Assembly: GCA_021770445.1 (NCBI GenBank)
Contig: JAETQY010000002.1
Span: forward strand, 62,001-126,000
DNA length: 64,000 bases
Source: Bacillota bacterium
GTDB lineage: Bacteria; Bacillota; Clostridia; Oscillospirales; Oscillospiraceae
Direction: 5' to 3'
Under the pieces are notes generated by a model. The model was not told the origin of the DNA and did no database searches. It saw nothing but the letters and a program-made list of their open reading frames with translations. Below are positions 14,646 to 22,148 of the stretch, one piece after another. A program made the position numbers and the translations under genes. How positions within the stretch are numbered: position 1 is the first letter of the stretch; each line of letters starts with the position of its first letter.

Positions 14646-15688
14646 TGAAGATCATCGTAGACGCCATGGGCGGGGACAACGCGCCCCAGGCCCCGGTGAT
14701 GGGGGCCATCCAGGCCAACAGGGAGTACGGGGTGAACATCGTCCTGGTGGGCAGGGGGGAGGATATCCTCAAGGTACTGGCCGACAATGGCATCAGCGAC
14801 CTGCCCTCCGGGGTGGCGGTGAGTCACGCCAGCGAGGTGGTGGAGATGTGCGACGACCCGGCCACCGCCTTCCGGAAGAAGAAGGACTCCTCCCTCACGG
14901 TGGGGCTGAATCTGCTCAAGGAGGGAGCGGGGGACGCCTTCGTGTCCGCCGGCTCCACCGGGGCCCTGCTGTCCGGGGCCACCCTGGTGACCAAGCGGAT
15001 CAAGGGCATTCGCCGAGCCGCCCTGGCCCCTGTGGTGCCCACAGGCGGCGGTGGGGCAGTGCTCATCGACTGCGGGGCCAACGCCGAGTGTCCCCCGGAG
15101 TATCTGCTCCAGTTCGCCTATATGGGCTCCTACTACGCCGAAAAGGTGCTGGGCAGGGAAAATCCCAAGGTGGGGCTGCTGAACATCGGCGCCGAGCCCT
15201 CCAAGGGAACCAGCCTGCAAACTACCGTCTACCCTATGCTGGAGGCGGCGGGGGAGGCCGGCCGCATCAACTTTGCGGGCAACGTGGAGGCCCGGGAGGC
15301 GGTGGAGGGCGCGGTGGACGTCATCGTGGCCGACGGCTACTCAGGAAACATCTTCCTGAAAACCATGGAGGGCACCGGGCTCTTCCTGGCCCGGGAGATT
15401 AAGAAGATGTTCAAAAAGAGCGCCGTCACCAAGCTGGCCGCTGTGATGGTGTCCGGCGGCCTGAAGGACTTCAAGAAGCTGATGGACTCCAGCGAGGTGG
15501 GGGGCACCGCCCTGGTGGGTATCTCTAAGCCCGTCATCAAGGCCCACGGCTCCTCCGACGCCTACGCCATCCAGAATGCTATCCGCCAGGCCCGGGACTT
15601 CGCCAACTCGGGCATCATCGAGAGCATCACTGAGAATATCGACCTCATGCGGCTGGACACCCCGGCGGCCTCCGCGGAGAAAGAATAA
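14645..15688 (+). CDS. plsX: Phosphate acyltransferase PlsX
   Basis: PlsX converts acyl-ACP to acyl-phosphate, the donor for PlsY in phospholipid synthesis. The 347-residue protein begins MKIIVDAMGGDNAPQAPVMG and contains the family segments FVSAGSTGALLSGAT, IGAEPSKGTS and IVADGYSGNIFLKTMEG. I use the ATG at 14645, which overlaps the XRE stop by one base, not the TTG at 14642. No fapR, fabH or acpP follows, unlike many Firmicutes; it is instead placed behind a small XRE regulator and closed by a strong terminator. Confidence 0.96.
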   Translation: MKIIVDAMGGDNAPQAPVMGAIQANREYGVNIVLVGRGEDILKVLADNGISDLPSGVAVSHASEVVEMCDDPATAFRKKKDSSLTVGLNLLKEGAGDAFVSAGSTGALLSGATLVTKRIKGIRRAALAPVVPTGGGGAVLIDCGANAECPPEYLLQFAYMGSYYAEKVLGRENPKVGLLNIGAEPSKGTSLQTTVYPMLEAAGEAGRINFAGNVEAREAVEGAVDVIVADGYSGNIFLKTMEGTGLFLAREIKKMFKKSAVTKLAAVMVSGGLKDFKKLMDSSEVGGTALVGISKPVIKAHGSSDAYAIQNAIRQARDFANSGIIESITENIDLMRLDTPAASAEKE

Positions 15689-15692
15689 AGCT

Positions 15693-15725
15693 GACCGCCG
15701 CCCGGCTGGGCGGCGGTCTTTTCGT
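15693..15725 (+). terminator. Terminator between plsX and the P-type ATPase
   Basis: An 11-bp perfect stem, GACCGCCGCCC/GGGCGGCGGTC, has a GGCT loop and is followed by TTTTCGTT. The two genes are convergent, so it may serve both. Confidence 0.85.
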
Positions 15726-17569
15726 TATTTCACGTTGAGCATCCGGCTGGCATTGAGAATAGCCAGCACGGACACCCCCACGTCGGCAAAGACGGCGGCC
15801 CACATGTTGGCATATCCAAAGGCGGACAAGATCAGCACCAGCAGCTTGACCCCCAGGGCGAAGACCACATTCTGCCGCACGATGGACAAGGTTTTTCGGG
15901 CGATGCGCACCGCCGCCGGGAGCTTGAGCAGGTCGTCGTCCATAAGGACGATGTCCGCCGCCTCGATGGCCGCGTCGGAGCCCAGGGCCCCCATGGCCAC
16001 CCCGATGTCCGCCCGGGACAGGACGGGGGCGTCGTTGATGCCGTCTCCCACAAAGACCAGCTTCTCCCGGGGGGCCTTCTCCTCCAGCAGTTTTTCCACC
16101 CGTTCCACCTTGTCCGACGGGAGGAGCTGGGCGTAGAACTGGTCCAGCCCCAAAGTGGACGCCACCGCCTGGGCGGCCCCCTGGGCGTCGCCAGTGAGCA
16201 TGACGGTCTGCCGTACTCCCGCCGCCTTCAGCTCTTTCAGTGCCTGGGCGGAGGTCGCTTTCGGCTGGTCGGCGATAACCAGGTGGCCGGCATATTTGCC
16301 GTCCACCGCCACATGGATGACGGTGCCCGGGTGGTCGTGGCCGGTGTTGACCGGGATGTTTTCCCGGTCCATCAACTGGCCGTTGCCCGCCAGGACAGTC
16401 CGGCCGTCAATGGCCGCTCGCACGCCGTGGCCAGCCACCTCCTCCACCTGAGAGACCCGCTCCTGGTCGGGGACACCCCCCCAGGCGGCCACAATGGACC
16501 TTGAGATGGGGTGGGTGGAGAACTGCTCGGCCAGGGCGGCCAGCTCCAGCAGCTCCCCCTCAGACATGCCCTTGGGGTGGATGGCGGTAACAGAGAACTG
16601 CCCCTGAGTGAGAGTGCCCGTCTTGTCAAAGACCACCACCCCTGCCTGGGCCAGGGCCTCCAGGTAATTGCTGCCCTTCACCAGAATGCCCTGCTTGGAG
16701 GCCCCGCCGATGCCGCCGAAGAAGCTGAGGGGGATGGAGATCACCAGGGCGCAGGGGCAGGACACCACCAGAAAGTTTAGTGCCCGGGGCACCCAGGTGC
16801 CCCACTGGCCATCTACTAGGGAGGGAATCACCGCCAGGGCCAGGGCGGCAAAGACCACGATAGGTGTGTAGTACCGGGCGAATTTGGTGATAAAGTGCTC
16901 CGCCTGGGCCTTTTTCTCGCTGGAATTCTCCACCAGATCCAGAATCCGGGCCACGGTGGACTGTCCAAAGGGCTTGCTGACTTTCACATGAAGCAGGCCG
17001 GACAGGTTGACGCAGCCGGAGATCACCTCGTCCCCCACGGCCACGTCCCGGGGGAGGGACTCGCCGGTGAGGGCGGCGGTATCCAGGGCGGAGGTCCCCT
17101 CCAGGACTACCCCGTCCAGGGGCACCCGCTCCCCGGCCTTGATGACAATCACATCCCCCACCGCCACCTCCTCCGGGTCCACCTGGAGGAGGTGGCCGTC
17201 CCGCTCTACGTTGGCGTAGTCGGGGCGGATGTCCATCAAAGCAGAGATAGACTGCCGGGACCGGGAGACGGCCACGTTCTGGAACAACTCACCCACCTGG
17301 TAGAAGAGCATCACCGCCACCGCCTCGGGGTACTCGCCGATGATGAGGGCCCCGACGGTGGCCACACACATGAGGAAGTTCTCGTCAAAGACCTGGCCGT
17401 TGAGGATGTTCCGGACTGCCTTCCAGAGCACGTCCCAGCCAATGACGGCATAGGGGACCAAAAAGACAGCCAGCCGGAACAGGCCTTCCACAGGCAGAAG
17501 GAGGGAGATCACAAACAATATGAAGGCAATGAGGATGCGCCAGAGCATCTTTTTTTGTTTCCGGGTCAT
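15725..17569 (-). CDS. cadA: Heavy-metal P1B-type ATPase (Cd/Zn/Pb class)
   Basis: This is a heavy-metal exporting ATPase of 614 residues. The TM6 metal site is SCPCAL (Cys271 and Cys273), the phosphorylated Asp is in DKTGTLT (Asp315), and TGES, the HP locus in FSTHPISRS and the GDGINDAPVL hinge are all present. The CPC motif with the CadC-like regulator points to Cd, Zn or Pb. The protein starts directly with membrane helices and lacks the N-terminal HMA domain; an HMA domain is encoded as the separate gene just upstream. The order is arsR-HMA-ATPase in one minus-strand operon. The start follows AAGGAG. Confidence 0.95.
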   Translation of the reverse strand: MTRKQKKMLWRILIAFILFVISLLLPVEGLFRLAVFLVPYAVIGWDVLWKAVRNILNGQVFDENFLMCVATVGALIIGEYPEAVAVMLFYQVGELFQNVAVSRSRQSISALMDIRPDYANVERDGHLLQVDPEEVAVGDVIVIKAGERVPLDGVVLEGTSALDTAALTGESLPRDVAVGDEVISGCVNLSGLLHVKVSKPFGQSTVARILDLVENSSEKKAQAEHFITKFARYYTPIVVFAALALAVIPSLVDGQWGTWVPRALNFLVVSCPCALVISIPLSFFGGIGGASKQGILVKGSNYLEALAQAGVVVFDKTGTLTQGQFSVTAIHPKGMSEGELLELAALAEQFSTHPISRSIVAAWGGVPDQERVSQVEEVAGHGVRAAIDGRTVLAGNGQLMDRENIPVNTGHDHPGTVIHVAVDGKYAGHLVIADQPKATSAQALKELKAAGVRQTVMLTGDAQGAAQAVASTLGLDQFYAQLLPSDKVERVEKLLEEKAPREKLVFVGDGINDAPVLSRADIGVAMGALGSDAAIEAADIVLMDDDLLKLPAAVRIARKTLSIVRQNVVFALGVKLLVLILSAFGYANMWAAVFADVGVSVLAILNASRMLNVK

Positions 17570-17581
17570 GGAGATCGCTCC

Positions 17582-17803
17582 TTACTTCAAGACAATTTGG
17601 CAGTCGGGCTCCACCTTTTTACAGGCTTTCACGATCTGCTTCATAATATCCTCGAACCGGGCGTCATCCGCCTCTACAGTCATCTTCTGGGCCATGAAAG
17701 ACACCGAGGCGTCCGAAACCCCATCGATCTTTTTAATAGCGGTCTCCATCTTGGCGGCGCAGTTGGCGCAGTCCAGGTCGATGAGCTTAAAGGTCTTTTT
17801 CAT
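17582..17803 (-). CDS. Stand-alone heavy-metal-associated (HMA) domain protein
   Basis: This 73-residue ferredoxin-like HMA domain has the metal-binding pair CANC (Cys12, Cys15) in LIDLDCANCAAKMETAI. It is a metallochaperone or a detached N-terminal domain of the ATPase encoded 12 bp downstream, which itself lacks one. Two extra cysteines near the C-terminus (CKKVEPDC) are unusual for CopZ-like proteins. The ORF-track start is too far upstream and antisense to the ArsR gene; the ATG at 17803 is correct. Confidence 0.9.
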   Translation of the reverse strand: MKKTFKLIDLDCANCAAKMETAIKKIDGVSDASVSFMAQKMTVEADDARFEDIMKQIVKACKKVEPDCQIVLK

Positions 17804-17823
17804 AGTGATACATCCTTTCTCCG

Positions 17824-18183
17824 TTACTCTAAAATATGTTCCATCCCCTGGGCCAGAATGTGGATCACGTGGTCGTCGGCCAGGGAGTAGTACACCGTCT
17901 TGCCCTCCCGGCGGAATTTGACCAGCTTGCTGTTTTTCAGAACCCGCAGCTGGTGGGACACGGCAGACTGGGTGACCTCCATCAGCTTGGCGATGTCGCA
18001 CACGCACAGCTCCGCCTCCAGCAGGGCATAGAGAATCTTGACCCGGGTGCTGTCCCCGAAGATTTTGAACAGCTCAGCCAGGTCGTAGAGCTGTTCGTCG
18101 GGGGGGAGCTGCCCCCGTACATGGTCCACCGCCTCGCTGTGGACCAGAGCCTCCTGGCAGCAGGGAACCGTTTTCAGTTTCAT
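17824..18183 (-). CDS. ArsR/SmtB-family metal-sensing repressor, CadC-like
   Basis: This 119-residue winged-helix repressor dissociates from DNA on metal binding in characterised relatives. The alpha-3 metal motif ELCVCD (Cys60, Cys62) and an N-terminal Cys pair (Cys8, Cys9) match the CadC-type alpha-3N site for Cd, Pb or Zn. The recognition helix is TQSAVSHQLRVLKNSKLV. The ATG at 18183 follows AAGGAGG. The gene heads the HMA/P-type ATPase operon, and a palindrome of SmtB type lies immediately upstream. Confidence 0.94.
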   Translation of the reverse strand: MKLKTVPCCQEALVHSEAVDHVRGQLPPDEQLYDLAELFKIFGDSTRVKILYALLEAELCVCDIAKLMEVTQSAVSHQLRVLKNSKLVKFRREGKTVYYSLADDHVIHILAQGMEHILE

Positions 18184-18201
18184 AGGAGCCTCCTTTACTA
18201 T

Positions 18202-18221
18202 ATATGAGCACTTGTTCATGT
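18202..18221 (-). promoter_or_regulatory. SmtB/ArsR-type operator upstream of the metal operon
   Basis: On the minus strand ATGAACA-AG-TGCTCAT is a 7-2-7 palindrome with one mismatch, close to the TGAACA-N2-TGTTCA type core of SmtB/CzrA/CadC operators. It lies 20-35 bp upstream of the repressor start, overlapping the likely promoter. Confidence 0.65.
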
Positions 18222-18357
18222 GTTGACTTTATGATACTACGCCAAAGCTCTGCTGTCAAGAGGGAAGTAAAAAAATTTTGGGATTATACCCCAAAATATG
18301 CGCCTGCCCCCTCCCAAAACAGGGCTAATTTAATTGAAACACTATGCAGCCAGTTAA

Positions 18358-18386
18358 TTGTATTGCAGTTCTGATTGTGCTACGAT
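18358..18386 (+). promoter_or_regulatory. Promoter candidate for the 18433 lipoprotein
   Basis: TTGTAT and TACGAT have 17-bp spacing and a TGC extended -10. The preceding stretch 18222-18357 has no gene; it holds only a TTTTGGG/CCCAAAA dyad near 18276-18296. Confidence 0.5.
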
Positions 18387-18432
18387 AAACGAGGATATAG
18401 ATACTTCCACTACATATTAAGGAGGCAAAAAA

Positions 18433-19593
18433 ATGAAAAAACTTCTCGCATTTATGCTTGCGGCCGCCATGACCCTGTCTCTGGCGGCTTGCGGCGGAGA
18501 CAACGGGCCGGCGGCCGGCGGCAGCAGCTCCAGCAGCTCCGGCGGTTCCAGTAACCCTGGCAGCTCTGGCAGCTCCGCGGGTTCGTCCCAGGATTCCTCA
18601 CAGGAGCCCAGCCAGGAGCCGGAAAAAGAATTTACCACTGCCACAGTCGGTGAAACGGTTACGCTCGCAGGCGTCGACATTGAGTTGACAACCAGTGAGT
18701 TCCAGTCCGACGCCGAAAAATTAGGCGGCAACATCTCGGTATCTACCCATAGCGACAGCAACAAGTATTTCTGGCTTTTGGGAACCATGACCAATGTCGG
18801 AAAGGAGACCATCTCCTCCTGGAGCGTGGACTGCATGGTAAATATCATCTTTGATGATGATTATACCTATGAGGGCAGTTTGAATATCCGGGACGACATG
18901 GGCCCGTTTGCGGAAAGTGAAGTTCTGTTCTGGGCCGACGTACCCCCCGCTATGCTGGACCGCTATCAAACCGTAAAAGTCCAATTCGCCTATAACGACG
19001 GCTTCGCGGACTATAACTGGGAGGCGGCCAATTACGAAAAGAATATGGATGGCTACGACCATAAATATGAGTTTGTCCAGGGCTCCGGCGGAGGCGAGGC
19101 GGCCCAGGCAGGGGGAGGGTCGGAAGCAGCTCCCGGCATCTGGTCGGTCAACTACTATGTGGACGACTTCCAGCAGCCCACAGACGAATGGTACATTACC
19201 GCGAACACCAGCTTCTCCGGTACCTTCAGCAACAGCGCCACAACCAATTCCAAGCTGGCTGTCCAGGTCGCTGTGGACGCGGAAGATGTCGCGTTCTTCC
19301 TGTATGAGTACGGGCGCTCCCAGGTGAAAAATCCCTCCAGCAATTATGTGGATGAGTACGACATCACCATGCGGACGGCAGATGGGACCGACCACTCGCT
19401 GTCGGGCACCGTCTACTGCGGCGGCGACCGGCTTATGATCGAGGGTAAGGATATGGATACGGTGTTGGCCGCTATGAAGGACGGGGGCACGATCAGCTTC
19501 CACATCGTAGAGTCCGACCGGACCACCACCTCTTATCTGTTCTCCCTGGAGGCTTCTAATTTCTCCCAGGTCTATGAGGAAATGGCCGGCTAA
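18433..19593 (+). CDS. Secreted lipoprotein with DUF4352-like domain
   Basis: A type II signal peptide (MKKLLAFMLAAAMTLSLAAC, lipid Cys20) is followed by a Ser/Gly-rich linker and then a beta-rich domain (about residues 70-200) resembling DUF4352-type immunoglobulin-like domains. A second domain from about residue 235 (WSVNYYVDDFQQPT... to the end) is a type I have seen in many gut Clostridia and Bacteroidetes secreted proteins without known function. A second Gly/Ala-rich linker separates the two. The ribosome-binding site AAGGAGG is optimal, the gene has its own promoter and terminator, and it is not part of an operon. Its role at the cell surface is unknown. Confidence 0.85.
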   Translation: MKKLLAFMLAAAMTLSLAACGGDNGPAAGGSSSSSSGGSSNPGSSGSSAGSSQDSSQEPSQEPEKEFTTATVGETVTLAGVDIELTTSEFQSDAEKLGGNISVSTHSDSNKYFWLLGTMTNVGKETISSWSVDCMVNIIFDDDYTYEGSLNIRDDMGPFAESEVLFWADVPPAMLDRYQTVKVQFAYNDGFADYNWEAANYEKNMDGYDHKYEFVQGSGGGEAAQAGGGSEAAPGIWSVNYYVDDFQQPTDEWYITANTSFSGTFSNSATTNSKLAVQVAVDAEDVAFFLYEYGRSQVKNPSSNYVDEYDITMRTADGTDHSLSGTVYCGGDRLMIEGKDMDTVLAAMKDGGTISFHIVESDRTTTSYLFSLEASNFSQVYEEMAG

Positions 19594-19600
19594 TAGGCAA

Positions 19601-19637
19601 AAAGAGGGAAACGGGGAGACCCGTTTCCCTCTTTTTT
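19601..19637. terminator. Bidirectional terminator between lipoprotein and rubredoxin genes
   Basis: AAAGAGGGAAACGG and CCGTTTCCCTCTTT form a 14-bp stem, followed by T-rich sequence on the plus strand. It serves the lipoprotein gene and, from the other side, the perR-rbr-rubredoxin operon. Confidence 0.88.
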
Positions 19638-19654
19638 CAGGTTTTCGCAGGCAG

Positions 19655-19810
19655 TTATGCCTTCTCAAAGACGTCCTTGCCCATACCGCAGATGGGGCAC
19701 TCCCAGCTCTCGGGAACCTCTTCCCAGGGGGTGCCGGGGGCGACGCCGTGGTCGGGGTCGCCTACCGCGGGGTCATACTCATAGCCGCAAGGGCACACAT
19801 ATTTGTCCAT
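19655..19810 (-). CDS. Rubredoxin with shortened first Cys knuckle
   Basis: This 51-residue protein is too short for the ORF track. It has the classical core [34 protein letters not shown]. Rubredoxins carry a single Fe(Cys)4 centre and pass electrons, here most likely to the rubrerythrin encoded just upstream. The second knuckle is normal (CPICG), but the first reads VCPCGY, with one residue between the cysteines instead of two. The start at 19810 lies 24 bp after the rubrerythrin stop, so it belongs to the perR operon. Confidence 0.9.
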   Translation of the reverse strand: MDKYVCPCGYEYDPAVGDPDHGVAPGTPWEEVPESWECPICGMGKDVFEKA

Positions 19811-19834
19811 CGGTCAGACCTCCGAAGTTGAAAA

Positions 19835-20377
19835 TTACTTGAAGTACCGCTCCAGCAGGCCCTGGAACGCCTTGCCGTGGCGGGCCTCGTCCCGGGCCAT
19901 CTCGTGGACGGTGTCATGGATGGCGTCCAGGTTCTGCTCCTTGGCCATCTTGGCCAGGGCGACCTTGCCGGCGGTGGCGCCGTTCTCGGCCTCGACCCGC
20001 ATCTCCAGGTTCTTCTTGGTGGAATCGGTGACCACCTCGCCCAGCAGCTCAGCGAACTTGGCGGCGTGCTCGGCCTCCTCCCAGGCGGCCTTCTCCCAGT
20101 ACAGGCCGATCTCGGGGTAGCCCTCACGGTGGGCCACACGGGCCATAGCCAGGTACATACCGACCTCAGTGCACTCGCCCTGGAAGTTGGCGCGCAGGCC
20201 CTCGATGATCTGAGGATCGACGCCCTGAGCGACGCCCACGATGTGCTCGGCGGCCCAGGACATCTCGCCCTTCTGCTCTACGAACTTCTCGGCGGGGGCG
20301 TGGCAGATGGGGCACTCGGCGGGGGCGGCGTCGCCCTCGTGGACATAACCGCAGACGGAACAGACAAACTTTTTCAT
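19835..20377 (-). CDS. rbr: Reverse rubrerythrin
   Basis: Rubrerythrin reduces hydrogen peroxide in anaerobes using a diiron site in a four-helix bundle and a rubredoxin-type iron centre. Here the rubredoxin-like domain is N-terminal ([18 protein letters not shown], residues 6-27) and the ferritin-like bundle follows with repeated E-x2-H-type ligands ([24 protein letters not shown]), the arrangement called reverse rubrerythrin. The protein is 180 residues. The correct start at 20377 overlaps the end of perR by 4 bp; the track extension is spurious. Confidence 0.95.
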   Translation of the reverse strand: MKKFVCSVCGYVHEGDAAPAECPICHAPAEKFVEQKGEMSWAAEHIVGVAQGVDPQIIEGLRANFQGECTEVGMYLAMARVAHREGYPEIGLYWEKAAWEEAEHAAKFAELLGEVVTDSTKKNLEMRVEAENGATAGKVALAKMAKEQNLDAIHDTVHEMARDEARHGKAFQGLLERYFK

Positions 20378-20793
20378 GATAGTGTTTCCTCCTTCAAATT
20401 TTGTTGGTCTGTACAGTTGGGGCACAGACCGTAGAAAGTGAGCTCGCAGCGTTCCACCGCGAACCCGTATTGCGTGCTGACAGTCCGTTCCAGACCACCC
20501 TCCGGACAGATATCCGGAAGGTCCAGGACCGTGCCGCAGCAGTTGCAAACAAAGTGGCTGTGGGGAGTGGTGATGGCGTCGAATCGCTCCTGGCCCTGGA
20601 CCACTCCCACGCTTTGGACCAGGCCGCGCTCCCGAAAGAAGGTCAGATTGCGGTAGACCGTCCCCAGGCTCAGGTCCGGGTGGAGCGGCCGCAGCTGCTG
20701 GTATACCCATTCAGCGGAGGGATGACAGCTTGTCCCCTGGATGGTGGCCAGGATAGCCTCACGCTTCTTACTGTAGCGAACAGTGCGCTCCAT
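20374..20793 (-). CDS. perR: Fur-family peroxide repressor PerR-like
   Basis: This 139-residue Fur-family regulator has an N-terminal winged helix ([25 protein letters not shown]) and a dimerisation domain with the structural zinc cysteines CNCC and CPNC. The regulatory-site ligands are consistent with the PerR branch ([16 protein letters not shown]). It heads an operon with rubrerythrin and rubredoxin, the classical peroxide-defence set of anaerobes. A Per/Fur-box-like palindrome lies between its promoter and its ribosome-binding site, so it is probably autoregulated. Confidence 0.9.
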   Translation of the reverse strand: MERTVRYSKKREAILATIQGTSCHPSAEWVYQQLRPLHPDLSLGTVYRNLTFFRERGLVQSVGVVQGQERFDAITTPHSHFVCNCCGTVLDLPDICPEGGLERTVSTQYGFAVERCELTFYGLCPNCTDQQNLKEETLS

Positions 20794-20806
20794 GGGCCGC
20801 CCTCCT

Positions 20807-20827
20807 TAACAATACTTATTCTTGTTA
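20807..20827 (-). promoter_or_regulatory. PerR/Fur-box-like palindrome
   Basis: TAACAA-N9-TTGTTA is an AT-rich 21-bp inverted repeat placed at about +1 to +21 of the perR transcript, positioned for repression by roadblock. It is shorter in symmetry than a full PerR box. Confidence 0.55.
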
Positions 20828-20834
20828 TGCCGGT

Positions 20835-20863
20835 ATCATATCACAACCGGGGGGATTTGTAAA
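20835..20863 (-). promoter_or_regulatory. Promoter of the perR-rbr-rubredoxin operon
   Basis: On the minus strand TTTACA and TATGAT are separated by 17 bp. The predicted transcription start falls at the edge of the palindrome at 20807-20827. Confidence 0.7.
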
Positions 20864-20908
20864 GAGAAAAACAGCAAAAATTGGAACCGGGTCCTAAATT
20901 TTCTGCGC

Positions 20909-21607
20909 CTATTCAGTGTTGCCATGTTTCTGCCCTTTCAAACGGCTGAGGACGGATTCCTCTACCTTGTCGCCGTATTTCATCCCCAGCAGGAACAGAG
21001 CCAGCCCGGCCAGGCCGATGGGGACCATTGCCCAGGGGGACAGGCCCAATGTGGACCCGCCCAGGGCGCTGGCAAAGAGCAGGCCCCAGGGCCGGGTGAG
21101 CAGGACGATGACGGCAAAGCGGCGGAAGGACAGCTTAGTCAGCCCGGCCAGGATGCACAGCATGTCGTCGGGGAAGAAGGGGAACAGGAAGGCCAGCACC
21201 AGAAAGACCGGGGCCTTGGTCCGCAGGACGTCCTGATACTTCTCCGATAGCTTCCGGCTGACCAGCCGGTCGGCGAAGTCCCGGCCCAGTGCCCGAGCCA
21301 GCCAGAACACCAGCAGCGACCCGGCCACCACCGCCCCGAAGGTGAGCAGGAAGGCGGGCCAGGTGCCGAACAGGACGCCCCCGGCGGCGGCGGTGATGTT
21401 GCTGGGGATGGGGGCCAGGACGACGGACAGGAGCTGTACCAGGAAAAAGGCCAGGTGAGAGTAGGGCGCGAAGTGGGCAATATAGGCCCGCAGCCCGTCC
21501 AGAGACCGGGCCGCCTGGAAAAAACCGCTGCTGTATAAAAACCATCCGCCCCCCGCCAGCAGCAGGAGGACGGCGGCCAGGATCAGGAGCTTCTGTCTGT
21601 TTTTCAT
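20909..21607 (-). CDS. TVP38/TMEM64 (VTT domain) family membrane protein
   Basis: This 232-residue polytopic protein has an N-terminal helix (residues 7-25) and the VTT/SNARE-associated core: LAPIPSNITAAAGGVLFGTWPAF, FLARALGRDF-like glycines and FLFPFFPDDMLCILAGLTKLSFRRF. DedA/VTT proteins are membrane scramblases or transporters in several bacteria; the substrate here is not known. I start at the ATG at 21607 behind GGAGG, which removes 19 residues of the track ORF. It is a single gene between the perR operon and a gene-poor stretch. Confidence 0.88.
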   Translation of the reverse strand: MKNRQKLLILAAVLLLLAGGGWFLYSSGFFQAARSLDGLRAYIAHFAPYSHLAFFLVQLLSVVLAPIPSNITAAAGGVLFGTWPAFLLTFGAVVAGSLLVFWLARALGRDFADRLVSRKLSEKYQDVLRTKAPVFLVLAFLFPFFPDDMLCILAGLTKLSFRRFAVIVLLTRPWGLLFASALGGSTLGLSPWAMVPIGLAGLALFLLGMKYGDKVEESVLSRLKGQKHGNTE

Positions 21608-21793
21608 AAAACTGCCTCCGTTCTCAGGAGGTATTGTAGCACAGCGGCGGCGGGAATACGACAAAAAACTCCTTAAAATTTCGTGAAGAAGCTGTGAACA
21701 AAGGTGCTCCCCTGGAACATTTACTTTAAGGCCGTTGAATAACTGTCCTCCAACTTGATAACAATAGACGTTTCTGGCATGGTTCTTATCTCC

Positions 21794-21822
21794 TTGACTT
21801 ATTCTTAAGTAGATGATATACT
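21794..21822 (+). promoter_or_regulatory. Strong promoter for the 33-aa ORF
   Basis: TTGACT and TATACT are separated by 17 bp, 36 bp upstream of the small ORF at 21858. The 190 bp before it hold nothing else I can identify. Confidence 0.7.
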
Positions 21823-21857
21823 CTGTTCATATCTCTATTTATTTGGAGGTAATTCAG

Positions 21858-21959
21858 ATGTTTTATTACCTTTTTCGGAGGCTCCTTTCTGACGATCCTA
21901 CACAGCGGTTTTTAGGACAGGCGTTTTTAGTTATGGGAGATATCGCTTTGTTTCTCTGA
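21858..21959 (+). CDS. Small ORF, 33 residues, unknown
   Basis: This ORF is below the track cutoff. It starts with ATG after TTGGAGGTAATTCAG and encodes MFYYLFRRLLSDDPTQRFLG followed by a hydrophobic C-terminal half, ending TGA. The promoter-RBS-ORF spacing is that of a real gene. The peptide is amphipathic, with hydrophobic ends and a charged centre, and might be membrane-associated. The GC content of this stretch is clearly lower than that of its neighbours. I recognise no family. It could also be a leader peptide or part of a regulatory RNA. Confidence 0.5.
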   Translation: MFYYLFRRLLSDDPTQRFLGQAFLVMGDIALFL

Positions 21960-22097
21960 ATATTATTTGTTGTTTTGTCGCCCTTTTAGGGAGGCTTGTT
22001 TATATCCGCTCCAGCCCTTTGCCTCTCCCCTTGGACAGGTGCCCCCGTGGGAGCGGAGAGGGCGATGGATTCTCCCGGCATAGGCTTCACCTCGCTG
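21960..22097. other. Intergenic stretch with a long-range stem
   Basis: No ORF with a credible start was seen. TCCGCTCC (22005-22012) and GGAGCGGA (22050-22057) could pair around a pyrimidine-rich loop, so the 3' part of the 21.8-kb transcript may be structured. No T-run follows. Function not assignable. Confidence 0.35.
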
Positions 22098-22126
22098 TTG
22101 ACCTAATGGGAAAATTCGCATATAAT
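22098..22126 (+). promoter_or_regulatory. Promoter for the 22149 gene
   Basis: TTGACC and a perfect TATAAT are spaced by 17 bp, just upstream of the AGGGGGG ribosome-binding site. Confidence 0.75.
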
Positions 22127-22148
22127 AAGACAAAAAGGGGGGATATCC

